From positions 3,370,439 to 3,434,438 of the forward strand of contig NZ_CP007595.1 in NCBI RefSeq assembly GCF_000785535.1: a stretch of 64,000 bases of DNA, given 5' to 3'. This stretch comes from Arthrobacter sp. PAMC 25486 (GTDB lineage: Bacteria; Actinomycetota; Actinomycetes; Actinomycetales; Micrococcaceae). Shown here piece by piece: positions 17,350 through 26,576 of the stretch; positions within the stretch are counted from its first letter, which is position 1, and each line of letters begins with the position of its first letter. The notes below the pieces were generated by a model. It did not search any database and was not told the DNA's origin. It worked only from the letters and a program-made list of their open reading frames with translations. The position numbers and the translations under genes were made by a program.

Positions 17350-17805
17350 TTAGGCCCAGATCGTGATCTCGCCGGCTTCCAAGAACGGATTGCCGAACTC
17401 CCAGCCGGTGGGTGCCTGGCGGTACGGCTGCACCGCTGCAACTCCCATGCCGGTGCTGTGCTCTGCCATGACGTGGATGGCATCCGTGACATCGTCGGGC
17501 AGGTGGATGTCACAGACGACGGCGGCCGCCCGGTTTTGATCCCGCTGTTGCGTGAGTGCCTGAAACAAGTCCGCAATCATCGCGTCGGCATCGAGTTCGC
17601 TTTCCTCCCCACCATCCACCTCGGTCGGTGAGACGGCCACGAGGTTAAGCTCGCCGTCGTGCGTGAGGACAAGGCCAACCGGCAGGAAGGCGCCGTGCTC
17701 CTCCAACTGCTCGGCAGCAACGCCCAGGGCGGTGCCAATGAGTTTATTCAGGTCATCCTGCACCTGGGCGTCAAGCTCGGAAGGTTCGGGGGTGTTCTGG
17801 TTCAT
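17350..17805 (-). CDS. Conserved hypothetical protein
   Basis: A 151-residue acidic cytosolic protein that I do not recognise. Residues 10-45 look helical (DDLNKLIGTALGVAAEQLEEHG). The middle has beta-rich stretches (LPVGLVLTHDGELNLVAV and AAAVVCDIHL) and the C-terminus reads GWEFGNPFLEAGEITIWA. There is no signal peptide, membrane segment or cysteine cluster. It is followed four bases later by nsrR and may share a transcript with it. Codon pattern and an intact frame support a real gene. Confidence 0.75.
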   Translation of the reverse strand: MNQNTPEPSELDAQVQDDLNKLIGTALGVAAEQLEEHGAFLPVGLVLTHDGELNLVAVSPTEVDGGEESELDADAMIADLFQALTQQRDQNRAAAVVCDIHLPDDVTDAIHVMAEHSTGMGVAAVQPYRQAPTGWEFGNPFLEAGEITIWA

Positions 17806-17850
17806 GGATTTTCCTCGGAATATCTTAGAGTGGTGGCGCGCTGCGGCGGG

Positions 17851-19269
17851 TTAGCGGCGCACAAGTTCAAGGACGGCGTCGCGGATGTCGGCCATGGTGA
17901 CGGCGTCCTCGGCTTCGGCGTTCAGGCGCAGGAAGGGTTCGGTGTTGGAGGCGCGCAGGTTGAACCACCAGGAGCCGTCCTTGGCGCTGAACGTGATGCC
18001 GTCCAGCTCGTCAACCGTGACGTCCTCGCGTGTGTAGGCGGCGCGGACGCGGGCCACGGCGGCAGGGACATCGGCCAGCTGGGAGTTGATCTCACCGCTG
18101 GAGACATAGGGCTCGTACTCGCGTCCCAGCTCCGAGAGCGGTCCGTTCTGCTCGCCGAGAGCGGCCAGCACGTGCATGGCCGCGAGCATGCCGGTGTCGG
18201 CGTTGAAGAAGTCGCGGAAGTAGTAGTGTGCCGAGTGCTCGCCGCCAAAGACGGCGCCTTCCTCGGCCATGGTGGCCTTGATGAAGGAGTGGCCAACCCG
18301 CGTGCGAACAGCCCGGCCGCCGTCGTGCGTGATCAGTTCAGGCACCGCGCGGGAGGTGATCAGGTTGTGGATGACGGTGGGGTGTTCCTCGCCGGCCAGC
18401 TTGGCGCGGGCAATCTCGCGGCGGGCCACCAAGGCGGTGACGGCCGACGGCGACACAGGCGCACCCAGTTCGTCAATGACAAAACAGCGGTCGGCATCGC
18501 CGTCGAACGCCAAACCAATGTCCGCACCGTGCTCCACAACGGCGGCCTGCAGGTCAACGAGGTTGGCGGGTTCAAGAGGGTTGGCCGGGTGGTTCGGGAA
18601 CGTGCCGTCCAGCTCAAAGTAGAGCGGGATGATCTCGAAGGGCAGGCCCGGCAGCAGGGCGTCGCCGAGGACGGCGGGGGTGGTCATGCCGGCCATGCCG
18701 TTGCCGGCGTCGACCACGATCTTCAGCGGGCGGGAACCGGTGAGGTCAACGAGCTTGCGCAGGTACTCCGAGTAGGCCTTCAGGACGTCGGTCTGGCCAA
18801 TGGTCCCGGCTTCGCTTTCGGCGGCGGGGATGCCGTCCTTGAGGTACTGTTGCGCGAGGTCGCGGATCTCGGTCATGCCGGTCTCCGAGGACACGGGAAC
18901 GGCGCCTGCCCGGGTCATCTTCATGCCGTTGTATTCGGCGGGGTTGTGGCTGGCCGTGAAGACAACACCGGCGGCCTGCAACGCACCGGAGGCAAAATAC
19001 AGCTCATCCGTGGAGATCAGGCCCAACAGCTGCACATTGGCACCGCGGCTGGTGGCGCCCTCGGCAAATGCCTGTGAGAATCCGGGGGAGGAAGGGCGCA
19101 TGTCGCCGCCCACCAGGACGGTTTGGCCCTTGATCCCGAGAACCTCGACAAACGCGGCTCCCACGGCCCGCACGGATGCGGTGGTGATGGTCTCGCCGAC
19201 GATTCCGCGCACGTCATAGGCCTTGAACGAGCTGGTCAGGTCAACCGGAAAATTATCTTCAGTAGTCAC
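17851..19269 (-). CDS. manB: Phosphomannomutase/phosphoglucomutase
   Basis: Interconverts hexose 6- and 1-phosphates (mannose and/or glucose) for cell-wall polysaccharide precursors. The 472 residues show the catalytic phosphoserine loop TASHNPAEYNG, the metal-binding DGDADRCFV, the sugar-binding GGEHSAHYYFRDF and the C-terminal phosphate loop RASNTEPFLRLN. These are the four domains of the alpha-D-phosphohexomutase family in the usual order. It is the first of a probable run with the hypothetical gene and nsrR on the minus strand, and divergent from the recQ-like gene. Substrate choice between mannose and glucose cannot be told here. Confidence 0.93.
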   Translation of the reverse strand: MTTEDNFPVDLTSSFKAYDVRGIVGETITTASVRAVGAAFVEVLGIKGQTVLVGGDMRPSSPGFSQAFAEGATSRGANVQLLGLISTDELYFASGALQAAGVVFTASHNPAEYNGMKMTRAGAVPVSSETGMTEIRDLAQQYLKDGIPAAESEAGTIGQTDVLKAYSEYLRKLVDLTGSRPLKIVVDAGNGMAGMTTPAVLGDALLPGLPFEIIPLYFELDGTFPNHPANPLEPANLVDLQAAVVEHGADIGLAFDGDADRCFVIDELGAPVSPSAVTALVARREIARAKLAGEEHPTVIHNLITSRAVPELITHDGGRAVRTRVGHSFIKATMAEEGAVFGGEHSAHYYFRDFFNADTGMLAAMHVLAALGEQNGPLSELGREYEPYVSSGEINSQLADVPAAVARVRAAYTREDVTVDELDGITFSAKDGSWWFNLRASNTEPFLRLNAEAEDAVTMADIRDAVLELVRR

Positions 19270-19365
19270 CCAACCATCTTACCGTCGAGTGGCAAACCCG
19301 AAAGTTATCCACAGCTGGTTGCCTGCGGCGGGAGGATTGTCAGTGTCCACTGGAATACTGGGGGC

Positions 19366-21534
19366 ATGACCTTTCAACCAGCGCCCAGTCCAGCCGCCTC
19401 CGCCTTCCAGGGTGGGCCCTCCGATACCCGCGGGCGTGCCCTTGAAGTGCTCCGGGCGTTGGTGGGCCGGGAGGATGCCGTCTTTCACGACGGGCAGTTT
19501 GAGGCCATTGAGGCATTGGTCGACGGCGGTCGGCGCGCCTTGGTTGTCCAGCGCACGGGTTGGGGAAAGTCGGCTGTGTACTTTGTAGCCTCCCTGTTGC
19601 TGCGGGCTCGCGGGGCCGGGCCCACGCTGATTGTCTCGCCCCTGCTGGCGCTCATGCGGGACCAGGTGGCCGCCGCCGAACGCGCCGGTGTACGAGCCAT
19701 GGCCATCAACTCCGCCAATGCCACCGACTGGGGCCTGGTCTCCGCGGCGCTGGCTGCCGACGAGGTGGATGTGCTGCTGGTTTCCCCCGAGCGGCTGACC
19801 AATCCGTCCTTTCGGGAGAACCAGCTGCCCTCGTTGGTGCAGCGCACGGGCCTGTTGGTGGTTGATGAGGCGCATTGCATTTCCGACTGGGGGCATGACT
19901 TCCGTCCCGACTACCGCCGCATCGCCGACCTGATCGCCCAGTTGCCGGCTGCCGTCCCTGTTCTGGCAACCACGGCCACGGCCAACTCCCGGGTGGTCGC
20001 CGACATTGAGGAACAGCTTGGCGCCGGAGTGTTCACCATCCGCGGACCGTTGGCCCGCAAGTCCTTGCGGCTCGGGGTGCTGCGGCTGGCCGATTCCCGC
20101 GATCGGCTCGGCTGGCTGTTGACCCACCTGGCCGAGTTGCCGGGCAGCGGCATCATCTACACCCTGACAGTTTCCGCCGCGGAGGACACCGCGCGGCTGC
20201 TGGCCGAGGCCGGGCACGTGGTCAAGGCCTACACCGGACGCACCGACACCATGGACCGTGAGGCCCTGGAGGACGCACTGAAAGGCAATCAGGTGAAGGC
20301 GCTGGTGGCCACCAGTGCCCTGGGCATGGGGTTCGACAAGCCTGACCTGGGCTTCGTGGTCCACCTGGGTGCGCCGTCGTCCCCTGTTGCCTACTACCAG
20401 CAGGTGGGCCGTGCCGGACGTGGCAGCGCCAACGCCGATGTGCTGCTGCTGCCGGGCAGTGAGGATGCCGAGATTTGGCGTTACTTTGCCACGGCGTCCA
20501 TGCCGGCGCAGGACAAGGCCACGGCTGTGCTTGAGGCGCTGGGTGAATCGCCCAAGCCCATGTCAACGCCGGCGCTCGAGGCCCGGGTTGATCTGCGGCG
20601 TACCCCGCTTGAGCTGCTGCTGAAGGTGCTGGCCGTGGACGGGGCCGTGCGGCGGGTGTCCGGCGGCTGGGAATCGACCGGGGCGCCGTGGGTTTACGAC
20701 GAGGAACGCTATCGGCGCATTGCCCAGGCCCGTGTTGACGAGCAGCAGTCCATGGTGGAATACGAGCGCATGTCGGGCTGCCGCATGGAGTACCTGGCGG
20801 CCGCCCTCGACGACGAAACTGCAGCACCGTGCGGACGGTGCGACAACTGTGCGGGGCGCTGGTTTGGCGCCGATGTGGTGTCCAGCGCCGCAGAAGCTGC
20901 GGGGGAGTCGCTGCGCCATGCAGGACTGCCGCTTGATCCGCGCGCCATGTGGCCCACGGGCATGGACCGTCTGGGAGTCCCCGTGAAGGGCAAGCTCAAG
21001 GCGGATGAGATTGTGTCCACCGGCCGCATCCTGGCGAGGATGACGGATCTGGGCTGGGGCAATGCGCTGCGTGCCATGTTTGCCGCAGGCTCCCCGGATG
21101 CGCCACTCGATCCGGCCATGGCCCAGGCAGTGGTGGCAGTTCTGCGTGAGTGGGGCCAGTCCGGCTGGGAAGGTGCCGGTCGCCCGGTCGCGGTTGTCGC
21201 CATGCCCTCGCGCTCCAAGCCGTTGTTGTTGGCGTCCTTTGCCCAGGCCATCTCCGAGATTGGCAAGCTGCCGTACCTGGGATCGCTGTCGCTGGAATTT
21301 GGCGGGCCAACCGGTGAACGCGGCGGCAACAGCGCCTACCGCCTTGCCGGTGTGTGGGAGCGCTTCGCCGTGGGGCCCGAACTGGCCGCGGCACTTGGCG
21401 CATCTCCCGGAGGCACCGTCCTGCTGCTGGATGACCTGGTTGACAGCCGGTGGTCGTTGACGGTGGCCGGCCGTGCCTTGCGCCAGGCAGGGGCAGGCCA
21501 AGTGCTCCCGCTAGTATTGGCCCAGGCCGGCTAA
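19366..21534 (+). CDS. recQ: RecQ-family DNA helicase with C-terminal phosphoribosyltransferase-like domain
   Basis: ATP-dependent 3'-5' DNA helicase for repair and recombination. The 722 residues contain helicase motif I QRTGWGKSAVYF, motif II DEAHCISDWGHDFR (the RecQ form of DEAH), motif VI QQVGRAGRG and a zinc-binding C-x16-C-x2-C-x2-C (about 473-496). After it, instead of an HRDC domain, about residues 600-722 end with VLLLDDLVDSRWSLTVAGRAL, the PRPP-binding pattern of type I phosphoribosyltransferases. The ATG at 19366 is chosen because upstream sequence belongs to the divergent manB. Ribosome site weak. It is a single gene facing a convergent neighbour across a repeat array. Confidence 0.92.
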   Translation: MTFQPAPSPAASAFQGGPSDTRGRALEVLRALVGREDAVFHDGQFEAIEALVDGGRRALVVQRTGWGKSAVYFVASLLLRARGAGPTLIVSPLLALMRDQVAAAERAGVRAMAINSANATDWGLVSAALAADEVDVLLVSPERLTNPSFRENQLPSLVQRTGLLVVDEAHCISDWGHDFRPDYRRIADLIAQLPAAVPVLATTATANSRVVADIEEQLGAGVFTIRGPLARKSLRLGVLRLADSRDRLGWLLTHLAELPGSGIIYTLTVSAAEDTARLLAEAGHVVKAYTGRTDTMDREALEDALKGNQVKALVATSALGMGFDKPDLGFVVHLGAPSSPVAYYQQVGRAGRGSANADVLLLPGSEDAEIWRYFATASMPAQDKATAVLEALGESPKPMSTPALEARVDLRRTPLELLLKVLAVDGAVRRVSGGWESTGAPWVYDEERYRRIAQARVDEQQSMVEYERMSGCRMEYLAAALDDETAAPCGRCDNCAGRWFGADVVSSAAEAAGESLRHAGLPLDPRAMWPTGMDRLGVPVKGKLKADEIVSTGRILARMTDLGWGNALRAMFAAGSPDAPLDPAMAQAVVAVLREWGQSGWEGAGRPVAVVAMPSRSKPLLLASFAQAISEIGKLPYLGSLSLEFGGPTGERGGNSAYRLAGVWERFAVGPELAAALGASPGGTVLLLDDLVDSRWSLTVAGRALRQAGAGQVLPLVLAQAG

Positions 21535-21553
21535 CCTCCCCTCGCCCCATCCC

Positions 21554-21681
21554 AACGCTCGCTCAGTTGCGGGGCTTTTCTGACGAACGCTCCTGCAGAT
21601 CCGGGGCACTTTTTCCCGACGCTCGCTCAGCTCCGGGGCTTTAACGCCGAACGCTCCCTCAATACATACAGGGAGCGTTCG
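21554..21681. repeat. 32-bp-period repeat array A2
   Basis: Plus-strand units AACGCTCGCTCA, AACGCTCCTGCA, GACGCTCGCTCA and AACGCTCCCTCA start at 21554, 21586, 21618 and 21650, all exactly 32 bp apart. Each of the first three continues with CGGGGC and a T-rich run. The last unit forms a hairpin, CGAACGCTCCCT (21648-21659) with AGGGAGCGTTCG (21670-21681). The array lies in the convergent gap between the helicase and SDR genes. Confidence 0.88.
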
Positions 21682-21711
21682 GGGATTTCCCCCCATATAT
21701 AGGGGGAGGGT

Positions 21712-22470
21712 TTACTGTCCTGCCGGGCGCAGGCGGAGTTCCTGCATGCCGCCGTCGACGGCGATGGAGGTTCCGGTGGTGGAGCCTGAGAGCGGGCTGG
21801 CGAGGTAGGCGACGGCGCCGGCTACTTCCTCAGCGGAGACGAGGCGTCCGTGGGGCTGGCGTGCGTTCAGTGCTGCGCGCTCGGCTACGGGATTCTCTGC
21901 CTGGTCCATGAGGCGGCCAATCCACGGGGTATCTGCGGTGCCGGGGTTCACGGCGTTGACGCGGACTCCTTCGCGTAGATGGTCTGCTGCCATGGCGCGG
22001 GTCAGGGACAGGACTGCTCCCTTGGTTGCCGTGTAGAGGGCACGCGCGGGCAGGCCTGCGGTGGCGGCGATGGAGCAGGTGTTCACGATGGCTGCGGCGC
22101 CGGACTTGCGCAGATGGGGAAGTGCGGCGCGGGTGACGCGGACCATGCCAACGACGTTGATGTCCCAGACGCGGGCCCATTCGGCGTCGTCGTTGGTTTC
22201 TACGGTGCCGATGGCGCCGATGCCCGCGTTGTTGATGACGATGTCCACACCGCCGAAGGCTTCCACGGTTCCGGTGATAGCAGCCTTGACGGAGTCGTCG
22301 TCGGCGACGTTGCAGGTGAAGCCGAGCTGGCCTGCGGGCAGGTTTTCCGGGTTCAGGTCAAGGACGGAGATGTTCGCGCCCATGGCCTGCAGCTTTGCTG
22401 CGATCGCGGCGCCGATGCCGGAGGATCCGCCGGTGACGACGGCCGTGAGGTTGGAAAGTTCCTGACTCAT
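21712..22470 (-). CDS. SDR dehydrogenase, probable 2-keto-3-deoxy-L-fuconate dehydrogenase
   Basis: Short-chain NAD(P)-dependent dehydrogenase of 252 residues, with the cofactor loop TGGSSGIG, NNAG, the catalytic Ser in CSIAATAG and the YTATK Tyr-Lys pair. In the non-phosphorylating L-fucose route such an SDR oxidises 2-keto-3-deoxy-L-fuconate to the 2,4-diketo acid. That role is inferred from the next gene upstream (a fumarylacetoacetase-family hydrolase, which would use the product) and from the fuconate dehydratase operon opposite. Start ATG 22470, with AAGGAG upstream; the hydrolase stop is only two bases away. It could alternatively be the initial L-fucose dehydrogenase. Confidence 0.85.
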   Translation of the reverse strand: MSQELSNLTAVVTGGSSGIGAAIAAKLQAMGANISVLDLNPENLPAGQLGFTCNVADDDSVKAAITGTVEAFGGVDIVINNAGIGAIGTVETNDDAEWARVWDINVVGMVRVTRAALPHLRKSGAAAIVNTCSIAATAGLPARALYTATKGAVLSLTRAMAADHLREGVRVNAVNPGTADTPWIGRLMDQAENPVAERAALNARQPHGRLVSAEEVAGAVAYLASPLSGSTTGTSIAVDGGMQELRLRPAGQ

Positions 22471-22472
22471 GC

Positions 22473-23354
22473 CTATGGCTCCTTGGTAGTTCCGGCGCGG
22501 AAGAATTCCTGGCGCTGACGGCCCAGGCCTGCGATTTCCACTTCGACGACGTCGCCGTCCTGTATATACGGGAAACGGCCGGAGAGGGCAACGCCCTCGG
22601 GGGTGCCGGTCAGGATGACATCGCCGGGCTCGAGCACCATGTACTGGGACAGGTGGTGAATGACGGTGGGGACATCGAAGATCAAATCTGCGGTGTTGGA
22701 GTCCTGGCGGATTTCGCCGTTGACCCAGGACTTGAGCTGCAACTTGGTGGAATCGATCTCGGAGGCGGGCACGAACCACGGGCCCAGCGGGGTGGATTTG
22801 GGCAGTGACTTGCCCTTGGTCCACTGTCCGGCGGCACCGGGGATCTGGTATTCGCGTTCGGAGAGGTCGTTGGCTACTACGTAACCGGCGACGGCGGCAG
22901 CGGCTTCCTCAACCGTGGAGAGGTAGCTGACCTCGCGGCCGATGACGACGCCGAGTTCCACTTCCCAGTCGTACTTCTGGGCCAGCGGCGGGATCGGGGA
23001 GGCGTCAAAGGGGCCCGCGACCGTGTTGTTGGGCTTGAGGAAGACCACCGGGATGGTCGGGGGCAGGGCGCCGGACTCGGCGGCGTGCGCGGCGTAGTTC
23101 ATGCCGATGCAGATCACGTTGTTCGGGCGTGCGATGGGGGAGCCGATGCGCAGTTCGGCAGCGTTGTCCAGGACCGGCAGCGTGCCGGCATCCAGTGCCG
23201 CGCGCAGCGCGGCCAGGCCGTCATCGGCCAGGAATGCGCCGTCGATCTCGGCCGTGACAGGACGTGCGTCGTAGCTATGCTCGGTTCCGTTGGAGTCGGC
23301 GACAATGACGACGGGAATTTCCCGTCCCTGCTCGCCAAGACGTGCAATCTTCAT
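22473..23354 (-). CDS. Fumarylacetoacetase-family hydrolase, probable 2,4-diketo-3-deoxy-L-fuconate hydrolase
   Basis: Splits a diketo acid, here most likely 2,4-diketo-3-deoxy-L-fuconate into pyruvate and L-lactate. The 293 residues show the family core: VICIGMNYAAHAAESG, PVVFLKPNNTVAGP, the metal-binding DWEVELGVVIGREV, FVPASEID and ILTGTPEGVA. The ATG at 23354 has TAGAGGA ten bases upstream and gives the usual MKIARLG start; the ATG nine bases earlier would sit on top of the ribosome site. First gene of the minus-strand fucose operon, divergent from the dehydratase. The substrate is an inference from the cluster. Confidence 0.88.
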   Translation of the reverse strand: MKIARLGEQGREIPVVIVADSNGTEHSYDARPVTAEIDGAFLADDGLAALRAALDAGTLPVLDNAAELRIGSPIARPNNVICIGMNYAAHAAESGALPPTIPVVFLKPNNTVAGPFDASPIPPLAQKYDWEVELGVVIGREVSYLSTVEEAAAAVAGYVVANDLSEREYQIPGAAGQWTKGKSLPKSTPLGPWFVPASEIDSTKLQLKSWVNGEIRQDSNTADLIFDVPTVIHHLSQYMVLEPGDVILTGTPEGVALSGRFPYIQDGDVVEVEIAGLGRQRQEFFRAGTTKEP

Positions 23355-23475
23355 GAAATTCATATCCTCTACAACCACAGGAGTGTGCGGTTCTTATTGT
23401 TGGTGGCCCATCGCTGGACCTTAACATCTGAGCTTTAGGGCAACTTTACCCATACTGAACCATGAATCCAGCATT

Positions 23476-23510
23476 AAGTCCGATATTGACATGGAAAACA
23501 TCGGATGTTT
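23476..23510. promoter_or_regulatory. Candidate operator of the divergent fucose operons
   Basis: AAACATC-G-GATGTTT (23496-23510) is a perfect palindrome around one base. A further half-site, AGTCCGATATT, begins at 23477. They lie midway between the two divergent fucose operons. The right half recurs as GTCCGATGTTT (30967-30977) upstream of the second GntR gene. Confidence 0.6.
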
Positions 23511-23559
23511 AGCTTGAGTGAAGTTTTCTACTGTTTATCCTCTTCCAAAGGGAGCCCCT

Positions 23560-24897
23560 GTGAGCACCATCATCGCCGTTGAAACCAGCGACGTTCGATT
23601 TCCAACGTCCCGGGACCTGGATGGCTCCGATGCCATGAATCCAGACCCCGACTACTCGGCGGCCTACCTTCGTGTGGTGACGGACAGCGACGACGGCCAC
23701 GAGGGCCACGGCTTTGTGTTCACCATCGGCCGCGGCAACGACGTTGAAACAGCAGCCATCAAGGCGCTGACGCCGTACCTGATGGGCCGCAACGTGGAAG
23801 AGTTGCTGGCGGACATGGGCGGCACCTGGAAGGAACTGACCCACGATTCACAGCTGCGCTGGCTGGGCCCGGAAAAGGGTGTCATGCACATGGCCATCGG
23901 CGCCGTTGTCAACGCTCTGTGGGACCTGAAGTCCAAGCGCGCGGGCCTGCCGCTGTGGCAGCTGCTGGCCCAGATGAGCCCGGAAGAACTGGTTGACCTG
24001 GTTGATTTCCGTTACCTCACCGACGCCATGACGCGCGATGAAGCACTGGAAATCCTGCGCCAGGCAGAGGCCGGCCGCGAAGAGCGCACCGCCACGCTGC
24101 TGGCTGAGGGCTACCCCGGCTACACCACTACACCGGGTTGGTTGGGTTACTCGGACGAGAAGCTGACCCGTCTGGCCCACGAGGCAGTTGCCGCCGGCTT
24201 CAAGCAGATCAAACTCAAGGTCGGTGCCGACCTCGAAGATGATGTGCGCCGACTGCGGGCCGCACGTGCCGCCGTCGGACCTGACATTTTGATTGCCGTG
24301 GACGCCAACCAGCGCTGGGACGTTGCGGAGGCCATCGAATGGATGAAGCACCTGGCGCCGTTCGACATCGCCTGGATCGAGGAGCCCACCAGCCCCGACG
24401 ACATCCTGGGCCATGCGGCCATCGCCCGCGGCGTTGCCCCGATCCCGGTGGCCACCGGCGAGCACGTGCAGAACCGTGTTGTCTTCAAGCAGATGCTCCA
24501 GGCTGACGCGCTGCAGGTCCTGCAGATCGATGCTGCCCGCGTGGCCGGGGTGAACGAAAACGTTGCCATTCTTCTGCTAGCCGCCAAGTTCGGCGTCCGC
24601 GTCTGCCCGCACGCCGGCGGCGTGGGACTGTGCGAGGCCGTCCAGCACCTGTCGATGTTTGACTTCGTGGCAGTTTCCGGCCAGAAGGAAGACCGCATGA
24701 TCGAGTTCGTGGACCACCTCCACGAGCACTTCGTCACCCCGATCGACGTTCATGACGGCTGCTACTGGCCGCCCGTCACCCCGGGCGGCGGCAGCGAAAT
24801 GCACGCAGCCTCGGTTGCCGAGTACACCTTCCCCGACGGCGCCTTCTGGGTTGCCGATGCCGCAGAAGCCGCAGCCGCAGAAAAAGAACTGGTCTAA
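23560..24897 (+). CDS. L-fuconate dehydratase (enolase superfamily)
   Basis: Removes water from L-fuconate to give 2-keto-3-deoxy-L-fuconate. The 445-residue protein starts at GTG 23560, which has AAGGGAG five bases upstream. With this start the active-site residues fall at Lys218 and Lys220 (KLK), Asp248 (DAN), Glu274 (EEP), Glu301 (GEH) and His351 (CPHAGG). From memory these are the same numbers as in the characterised Xanthomonas L-fuconate dehydratase (K220, D248, E274, E301, H351), so both start and function are well supported. First gene of a five-gene plus-strand operon (dehydratase, fucosidase, mutarotase, dehydrogenase, lactonase). Confidence 0.95.
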   Translation: MSTIIAVETSDVRFPTSRDLDGSDAMNPDPDYSAAYLRVVTDSDDGHEGHGFVFTIGRGNDVETAAIKALTPYLMGRNVEELLADMGGTWKELTHDSQLRWLGPEKGVMHMAIGAVVNALWDLKSKRAGLPLWQLLAQMSPEELVDLVDFRYLTDAMTRDEALEILRQAEAGREERTATLLAEGYPGYTTTPGWLGYSDEKLTRLAHEAVAAGFKQIKLKVGADLEDDVRRLRAARAAVGPDILIAVDANQRWDVAEAIEWMKHLAPFDIAWIEEPTSPDDILGHAAIARGVAPIPVATGEHVQNRVVFKQMLQADALQVLQIDAARVAGVNENVAILLLAAKFGVRVCPHAGGVGLCEAVQHLSMFDFVAVSGQKEDRMIEFVDHLHEHFVTPIDVHDGCYWPPVTPGGGSEMHAASVAEYTFPDGAFWVADAAEAAAAEKELV

Positions 24898-24901
24898 CCC
24901 C

Positions 24902-26260
24902 ATGACGCACCAGGGCGCCCCCGCACAAGTTGTCATCCCGCACGCTCCTTGGTTCACCGAGGACCGGCTTGGCATGTTTGTGCACTGGGGGCTGTACTCC
25001 CTGGCTGCCCGGCACGAATGGGTCATGAACTACGAGCAAATCGCGGTGGAGGATTACCGCAAGTACTTCGAGCACTTTGACCCGGACCTCTACGACCCGC
25101 GTGAGTGGGCCGCAGCGGCCAAGCATGCCGGCATGAAGTACGTGGTGCTGACCACCAAGCACCACGACGGGTTCGTGCTGTGGGATTCCGCTCTCACGGA
25201 GTACAAGTCAACAAACACTCCGTGCGGGCGGGACCTGCTCACCCCGTATGTCGAGGCGCTGCGGGAGGCCGGCCTGAAGGTTGGTTTTTACCACTCCGTC
25301 ATCGACTGGCACCACCCTGACTTCGCCATCGACGCCGTCCATCCCGAGCGCAACAACCCGGATTGGCGCGAGCTCAACAAGACCCGCACCGGCGAGGCCT
25401 ACCGCGAGTACCTGCACGGGCAGGTTCGCGAGCTGCTGAGCAATTACGGTCAGATCGACTACCTCTTCTTTGACTTCTCCTACCCTGAGATGTCCACCAA
25501 GACGGCCGACGGCGAACCCAAGTTCCGCGGCAAGGGAGCCAAGGATTGGGGTTCCGTGGAGCTGATGAAGACGATCCGCGAGCTGCAGCCCGGGATCATC
25601 GTCAACGACCGGCTCAACGTGCCGGGAGACTTTGTGACCCCGGAGCAGTACCAGCCCGCCGGGGCCATGCTCAGCGGCGACAAGGAAGTTCCGTGGGAAG
25701 CCTGCCAGACCCTGAACGGCAGCTGGGGTTACGACCGAGACAACCTGGACTACAAGGCGCCCGACCAGCTGGTCCGGATGCTCATTGACGGTGTCTCCAA
25801 GGGCGGAAATCTGTTGCTGAACGTGGGCCCCACGGCCCGCGGCGAGATCGATCCGCGCGCCCATGAGGCGCTTGAGGGCATCGGCGAATGGATGCGCCTG
25901 CACAGCCGCTCCATCTACGGCGCCGGGGCCGCGGGCCTGGACGCTCCGGTGGACGCCCGCTACACCCTGCGCGGCGACCGCCTCTATCTGCACTTGTTCG
26001 CGTGGCCGTTCCAGTTCATCCACCTGCCCGGCCTGGCAGACAAGGTGCGCTACGCGCAGTTGCTCAACGACGCATCCGAGGTTGCCATGCTGGTCCTCGA
26101 CTCGGACCAGGTCGCCGGGCACATGACTCCCGCCGGCCAGGCGCCCGGTACGCTGACGCTGAAGCTGCCGGTGCAACGGCCCAACGTGAGAGTGCCCGTC
26201 GTCGAACTCTTCTTGAACAGCACCGCCCTGAACACGCACCCCACTACCGAAAGGGACTGA
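24902..26260 (+). CDS. GH29 alpha-L-fucosidase, apparently intracellular
   Basis: Hydrolyses terminal alpha-L-fucose from oligosaccharides. The 452 residues match family GH29: RLGMFVHWGLYS, HEWV, TTKHHDGFVLWDS, the WHHPDF region, a probable nucleophile Asp191 in YLFFDFSYP, and LLLNVGPTARGEI. No signal peptide or membrane segment precedes the catalytic domain, so it should act in the cytoplasm on imported fucosylated sugars. It begins four bases after the dehydratase stop. The length is near the short end of GH29, with only a small C-terminal beta domain. No sugar importer lies in this cluster. Confidence 0.94.
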   Translation: MTHQGAPAQVVIPHAPWFTEDRLGMFVHWGLYSLAARHEWVMNYEQIAVEDYRKYFEHFDPDLYDPREWAAAAKHAGMKYVVLTTKHHDGFVLWDSALTEYKSTNTPCGRDLLTPYVEALREAGLKVGFYHSVIDWHHPDFAIDAVHPERNNPDWRELNKTRTGEAYREYLHGQVRELLSNYGQIDYLFFDFSYPEMSTKTADGEPKFRGKGAKDWGSVELMKTIRELQPGIIVNDRLNVPGDFVTPEQYQPAGAMLSGDKEVPWEACQTLNGSWGYDRDNLDYKAPDQLVRMLIDGVSKGGNLLLNVGPTARGEIDPRAHEALEGIGEWMRLHSRSIYGAGAAGLDAPVDARYTLRGDRLYLHLFAWPFQFIHLPGLADKVRYAQLLNDASEVAMLVLDSDQVAGHMTPAGQAPGTLTLKLPVQRPNVRVPVVELFLNSTALNTHPTTERD

Positions 26261-26261
26261 C

Positions 26262-26576
26262 ATGACCCAAAAGATTGCCCTTCACACCCGTCTCAAGCCC
26301 GGCAAGGAAGCCGAGTACGATCGTGTCCACGCCCGCATCAGCGACGACCTCGACGCGGCCCTGCGCGGCGCCGGCGTCACCGGCTGGAACATTTGGCGCA
26401 GCGGGAGGGACCTTTTCCATGTCGTGGAGGTGGCCGATTACCAGGCCATGCGCAAGGAACTGGCCACGGATCCGGTCAACATTGCGTGGCAGGGGGTCAT
26501 GAGCGAGCTGCTGGACGTTGAGGACGATTACTCGGGCGATGATATGGGCCTGGCGAAGGTGTGGGAGCTGCCGTGA
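26262..26576 (+). CDS. Sugar mutarotase of the RhaM/L-fucose mutarotase type
   Basis: Small dimeric enzyme, 104 residues, that speeds alpha/beta interconversion of a free 6-deoxy sugar. It has the L-rhamnose mutarotase family features: HTRLKPGKEAEYDRVHARI at the start, the conserved His in the first strand, NIWRSGRDLFHVVEV in the middle and a C-terminal MGLAKVWEL. The ATG at 26262 has AAAGGGA before it and lies two bases after the fucosidase stop. In this cluster the substrate is presumably L-fucose, supplying the anomer used by the next enzyme. The RhaM fold differs from FucU, so no fuc symbol is given. Confidence 0.88.
   Translation: MTQKIALHTRLKPGKEAEYDRVHARISDDLDAALRGAGVTGWNIWRSGRDLFHVVEVADYQAMRKELATDPVNIAWQGVMSELLDVEDDYSGDDMGLAKVWELP

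Noticed and set aside
17659..19077. A 472-codon plus-strand frame over manB
   Set aside because: It mirrors manB, whose catalytic motifs are all on the other strand. Its Gly/Val/Gly-rich product has no domain signature and no ribosome site.
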